Part shown: in pieces, positions 22,586 through 25,667 of the stretch
Layout: every line of letters begins with the position of its first letter
Position numbering within the stretch: position 1 is the first letter of the stretch
Assembly: GCA_902497035.1 (NCBI GenBank)
Contig: CABVDL010000031.1
Coordinates: 1-25,667 of the forward strand
Direction: 5' to 3'
DNA length: 25,667 bases
Source: an uncultured Prevotella sp.
GTDB lineage: Bacteria; Bacteroidota; Bacteroidia; Bacteroidales; Bacteroidaceae
Notes under the pieces: model-generated
Seen by the model: only the letters and a program-made list of their open reading frames with translations
Told to the model about the DNA's origin: nothing
Database searches by the model: none
Made by a program: the position numbers and the translations under genes

Positions 22586-25432
22586 ATGCAACCGAGACAT
22601 CACTATCAGGGGCTGACCCCCGCAGAGGTAGAGGCCAACCGCAGACAGTATGGTGTAAACATCCTCACGCCTCCCGCAAAAGACGCGCTGTGGGTGCAGT
22701 TCCTCAAGAAATTCCACGACCCCCTCATCATCATCCTGCTCATAGCTGGTGTGCTGTCCGTCGGCATTGCCTGCTATGAGCGTTTTGCTCTTGGCAAGGG
22801 TCCCGACGTCTTCTTTGAGCCGGTGGGTATCTTCGTTGCCATTTTCCTGGCTACGGGCATCGCCTTCTACTTTGAGATGAAGGCCGACCGGCAGTTTGCC
22901 ATTCTCAATCAGGTCAACGACGACGAGCCTGTCGAGGTGGTCCGCGGCGGCAACGTCACGACAGTGCCCAAGAGGGACATCGTCGTGGGCGACATCGTCG
23001 TCCTCAGCACGGGCATGGAAATTCCCGCCGACGGCACGCTGCTCGAGGCTGTGAGCCTCAGCGTCGATGAGTCGTCGCTCACCGGCGAGCCTGTGGCCCA
23101 CAAGAGCGTCAATCCCGACGACTTCGACAAAGACGCGACCTACGCCACCAACTGCGTGCTGCGCGGCACAAAGGTGATGGAGGGGCACGGCCTCTGCAGG
23201 GTCACGGCCGTGGGCGACCGCACCGAGAACGGCAAGGTGTTCATCGCCGCGCAGATTGACAACAGCGTACGCACGCCGCTCAACGAGCAGCTCGACGGCC
23301 TCGGCCGCCTCATCTCGAAGCTCAGCTACGTCTTTGCCGCGCTGGTCATCGTGGGCAAGCTGCTGGTCTATTTCGACTTCTCGCCCCTGGCGCTGCTCCT
23401 AGCCTTGCCCACGGCCCTGTTCTTCTGGCTCGTCATCCGCAAGTCCGACCATTGGCGCTGGCCTGCCAACACCGCGGCCATCGTGAGCTATTTCGTCGTG
23501 CTGATGGCCTTGGTGGTATGGCTCTTCAGGGTGCTGACACCCGGCCGCGAGCTGGCCGGCCTCATCACCTACACCCTCGACACGCTGATGATTGCCGTGA
23601 CGCTCATCGTGGTCTCCGTGCCTGAGGGCCTGCCTATGGCCGTGACGCTGAGCCTGGCCTACAGCATGCGGCGGATGCTCCGCACCAACAACCTCGTGAG
23701 GAAGATGCACGCCTGCGAGACCATGGGGGCCTGCACCGTCATCTGCACCGACAAGACGGGCACGCTCACCGAGAACCAGATGCGCGTGTATCAGTCCGAC
23801 TTCATTGGCCTCGAGGACCAGCGCCTGGCCGACGACAGTGCCAGCCGCCTCATCGCAGAGGCCATCGCCGTGAACTCCACGGCTGAGCTCGACCTCTCCG
23901 ATGCCGCCGCGCCAAAGGTGATGGGCAACCCCACTGAGGGCGCGCTGCTGCTGTGGCTGCGCGACAACGGCATCGACTACCGCAGGCTGCGCGAGGAGGC
24001 CGGCGTCATCGAGGAGCTGCCGTTCTCCACCGAGCGCAAGTACATGGCGACAGTTGTGCGCTCGTCGAGGCCGGGACGCAAGCTGGTCTTTGTCAAGGGC
24101 GCGCCAGAGATAGTGATGGCGCTCTGCCAGGACAGCCTCGACCCTCAGCTCACCGACAAGCTCAACCACCGGCTGCTCGGCTACCAGCGCCAGGCCATGC
24201 GCACGCTCGGCTTCGCCTGCAAGGAGATGGCCGACGCCGACCCAGTGATTGCCGGCGGGCGTCTGTGCGCAAGCCAGTTCTCATTGCAGGGCATCGTGGC
24301 CATCAGCGACCCCGTGCGCAAGGATGTGCCGGCGGCCGTGAGGGAGTGCATGGCGGCCGGCATCGCGGTGAAGATAGTCACGGGCGACACGCCGGCCACC
24401 GCCTGCGAGATAGGGCGGCAGATAGGCTTGTGGACCGACCGCGACGGCGAGCGCAACATCATCACGGGCCCGGCCTTTGAGCAGCTCAGCGACCGCAGGC
24501 TCGACGAGCATGTGATGGACCTGAAGATCATAGCCCGCGCCCGGCCTATGGACAAGAAGCGGCTTGTGGAGTCGCTGCAGCGCGTCGGCCAGGTGGTGGC
24601 GGTCACGGGCGACGGCACCAACGACGCCCCGGCCCTGAAGCAGGCCCACGTGGGGCTCTCCATGGGCGACGGCACGGCCGTGGCCAAGGAGGCCAGCGAC
24701 ATCACCATCATCGACAACTCGTTCAGCTCCATCGGAAAGGCTGTCATGTGGGGGCGCTCGCTCTATCAGAACATCCAGCGGTTCCTGCTCTTCCAGCTCA
24801 CGGTCAACGTAGCCGCGTCGCTCATCGTGCTGCTCGGTGCCTTCATGGGCACGCAGAGCCCGCTCACCGTCACGCAGATGCTGTGGGTAAACCTCATCAT
24901 GGACACCTTCGCCGCCATGGCCCTGGCCTCACTGCCGCCGTCGGAGCGGGTCATGCGCGACAAGCCGCGCGACCGAAAGGCTTTCATCCTCAACCGCAAC
25001 ATGTATGAGAACATCATCGGCGTGGGCGGCTTCTTCTTCCTGCTGCTCTTTGTGCTGCTCTATGTCTTCGAGCATGCCGACATCCGTCAGCTCACCGACC
25101 TGCTCCACGTGCATCCGGGCCGTGCCGACGGACTGTCGCCCTACGAGCTGACGCTGTTCTTCACCATCTTCGTGATGACCCATTTCTTCTATCTGTTCAA
25201 TGCCCGTGCCTTCGAGACCGGGCGCAGCGCGCTCCATTTCAAGGGCTGCAAGGGCCTGCTGCTCATCGTGGCCATCATCTTCATCGGACAGATTGCGATG
25301 GTTGAGCTGCCCGTGCTTCAGCAGTTCTTCAACGTGGTCGGCCTGAGGCTCTCCGACTGGCTCATCATCATCATCGGCTCGTCGCTCGTGCTTTGGGTGC
25401 GTGAGGCCTGGCAGTGGGTGAAGCGCAGGTAG
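22586..25432 (+). CDS. Calcium-translocating P-type ATPase (PMCA-like, P2B type)
   Basis: The 948-residue product has the cation-ATPase N-domain (about 5-45), TM1-2, the actuator loop with LTGEP (TGE at 166-168), TM3, TM4 with PEGLP (346-350) as in PMCA pumps, the phosphorylation site DKTGT (Asp389), the nucleotide-binding region, GDGTNDAPAL, and TM5-10 with the TM6 signature NLIMDTFAA. It should extrude Ca2+ from the cytoplasm using ATP. Between TM3 and PEGLP there is an unusually long segment (about 263-325) with two additional hydrophobic stretches (about 267-284 and 297-315) that I do not recall in standard Bacteroides homologues. Start ATG 22586. Probably the last gene of the ychF-lgt cluster. 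Confidence 0.93.
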   Translation: MQPRHHYQGLTPAEVEANRRQYGVNILTPPAKDALWVQFLKKFHDPLIIILLIAGVLSVGIACYERFALGKGPDVFFEPVGIFVAIFLATGIAFYFEMKADRQFAILNQVNDDEPVEVVRGGNVTTVPKRDIVVGDIVVLSTGMEIPADGTLLEAVSLSVDESSLTGEPVAHKSVNPDDFDKDATYATNCVLRGTKVMEGHGLCRVTAVGDRTENGKVFIAAQIDNSVRTPLNEQLDGLGRLISKLSYVFAALVIVGKLLVYFDFSPLALLLALPTALFFWLVIRKSDHWRWPANTAAIVSYFVVLMALVVWLFRVLTPGRELAGLITYTLDTLMIAVTLIVVSVPEGLPMAVTLSLAYSMRRMLRTNNLVRKMHACETMGACTVICTDKTGTLTENQMRVYQSDFIGLEDQRLADDSASRLIAEAIAVNSTAELDLSDAAAPKVMGNPTEGALLLWLRDNGIDYRRLREEAGVIEELPFSTERKYMATVVRSSRPGRKLVFVKGAPEIVMALCQDSLDPQLTDKLNHRLLGYQRQAMRTLGFACKEMADADPVIAGGRLCASQFSLQGIVAISDPVRKDVPAAVRECMAAGIAVKIVTGDTPATACEIGRQIGLWTDRDGERNIITGPAFEQLSDRRLDEHVMDLKIIARARPMDKKRLVESLQRVGQVVAVTGDGTNDAPALKQAHVGLSMGDGTAVAKEASDITIIDNSFSSIGKAVMWGRSLYQNIQRFLLFQLTVNVAASLIVLLGAFMGTQSPLTVTQMLWVNLIMDTFAAMALASLPPSERVMRDKPRDRKAFILNRNMYENIIGVGGFFFLLLFVLLYVFEHADIRQLTDLLHVHPGRADGLSPYELTLFFTIFVMTHFFYLFNARAFETGRSALHFKGCKGLLLIVAIIFIGQIAMVELPVLQQFFNVVGLRLSDWLIIIIGSSLVLWVREAWQWVKRR

Positions 25433-25444
25433 CAGCTTGCTCCC

Positions 25445-25620
25445 CCATGGCGTTGTCTCCTGCCCGCTTCGCCCATGGCGTTGTCTCCTGCCCGCTTCTC
25501 CATGGCGTTGTCTCCTGCCCGCTTCTCCCATGGTGTTCTCCTGCCCGCTTCGCCCATGGTGTTGCCTCATGCCCGTTTTCCCCATGGTGTTGTCTCTTGC
25601 CCGCTTCGCCCATGGTATTA
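25445..25620. repeat. Minisatellite: six full tandem copies of a 26-28-bp unit plus a partial
   Basis: Copies begin with CCATGG at 25445, 25473, 25500, 25528, 25554, 25582 and a truncated one at 25610. Consensus is CCATGG, then (C/T)GTTGTCTCC, TGCCCGCTTC and a GC or TC end. Period is 28, 27, 28, 26, 28, 28. Drift increases rightward (CGTT in the first three, TGTT in the next three). There are no unique spacers, so it is not a CRISPR array. Because most unit lengths are not multiples of three, the open frames it creates on both strands are not convincing genes. It starts twelve bases after the ATPase stop codon. Confidence 0.9.
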
Positions 25621-25625
25621 GTGTA

Positions 25626-25660
25626 GTGGCCGGCCTGGTGCCGGCCACCGTCCGCCGGTG
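25626..25660. terminator. Two overlapping GC-rich hairpins after the minisatellite
   Basis: GTGGCCGGC (25626-25634) pairs with GCCGGCCAC (25640-25648) around CTGGT. CACCG (25646-25650) pairs with CGGTG (25656-25660) around TCCGC. The two share 25646-25648, so they exclude each other. They may end the ATPase transcript, but there is no T-tract in view; the window ends seven bases later. Confidence 0.45.
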
Positions 25661-25667
25661 ATGCGTG

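Noticed and set aside
25445..25620. CRISPR array
   Set aside because: Units follow each other without unique spacers and vary in length by only 1-2 bases, which is a minisatellite.
24929..25648. Minus-strand frame through the minisatellite into the ATPase
   Set aside because: Repeat units of 26-28 bp create open frames on both strands; no protein-like conservation is visible.

Overview
The window reads as a chromosome segment of a Bacteroidales bacterium, most likely a Prevotella/Segatella-type organism. The reasons are a SusC/SusD pair with an STN domain, a CFB-type ECF sigma factor with a FecR-type anti-sigma factor, a BspA-like leucine-rich-repeat protein, BACON and DUF5689-like lipoproteins, an Rpn/PD-(D/E)XK nuclease of the kind abundant in this order, and many Bacteroidetes promoters (-7 TAnnTTTG, often with TTG about 20 nt upstream). 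All assignments come from reading the sequence and remembered family motifs; no database search was run.

Left edge (1-2010): the N-terminal part of a DEAD-box RNA helicase (minus) is divergent from a LOG-family phosphoribohydrolase gene (plus). An Rpn-family nuclease gene (minus) converges on the LOG gene; it seems to have lost a catalytic aspartate.

Central locus (2342-14838, all minus): this is a self-contained, Sus-like nutrient-acquisition locus. The order of transcription is ECF sigma factor, FecR anti-sigma factor, SusC with STN domain, SusD, a ComEC-type metallo-beta-lactamase-fold lipoprotein, a BACON/OB-fold lipoprotein, a BspA-like LRR protein, and a 55-residue small protein that starts one base after the LRR gene's stop codon. 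A strong hairpin lies just after the small gene. The sigma/FecR/STN trio implies that substrate sensed at the outer membrane switches on the operon. No glycoside hydrolase, lyase or sulfatase gene is present; the only visible enzyme is the secreted metallo-hydrolase. The cargo may therefore not be an ordinary polysaccharide, and this is the most interesting part of the window.

Right part: dps (plus, ferritin-like DNA-protection protein) converges on an RND efflux permease/adaptor pair (minus; no outer-membrane channel gene adjacent). A perfect 14-bp palindrome lies in the adaptor leader. Divergent from the pump is ychF-lgt-calcium P-type ATPase (plus), closely spaced and probably co-transcribed. 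The window ends with a 26-28-bp minisatellite of six full copies and two overlapping GC-rich hairpins. Genes from about 16.2 kb onward are visibly richer in G/C-ending codons than the Rpn gene and the Sus-like locus.
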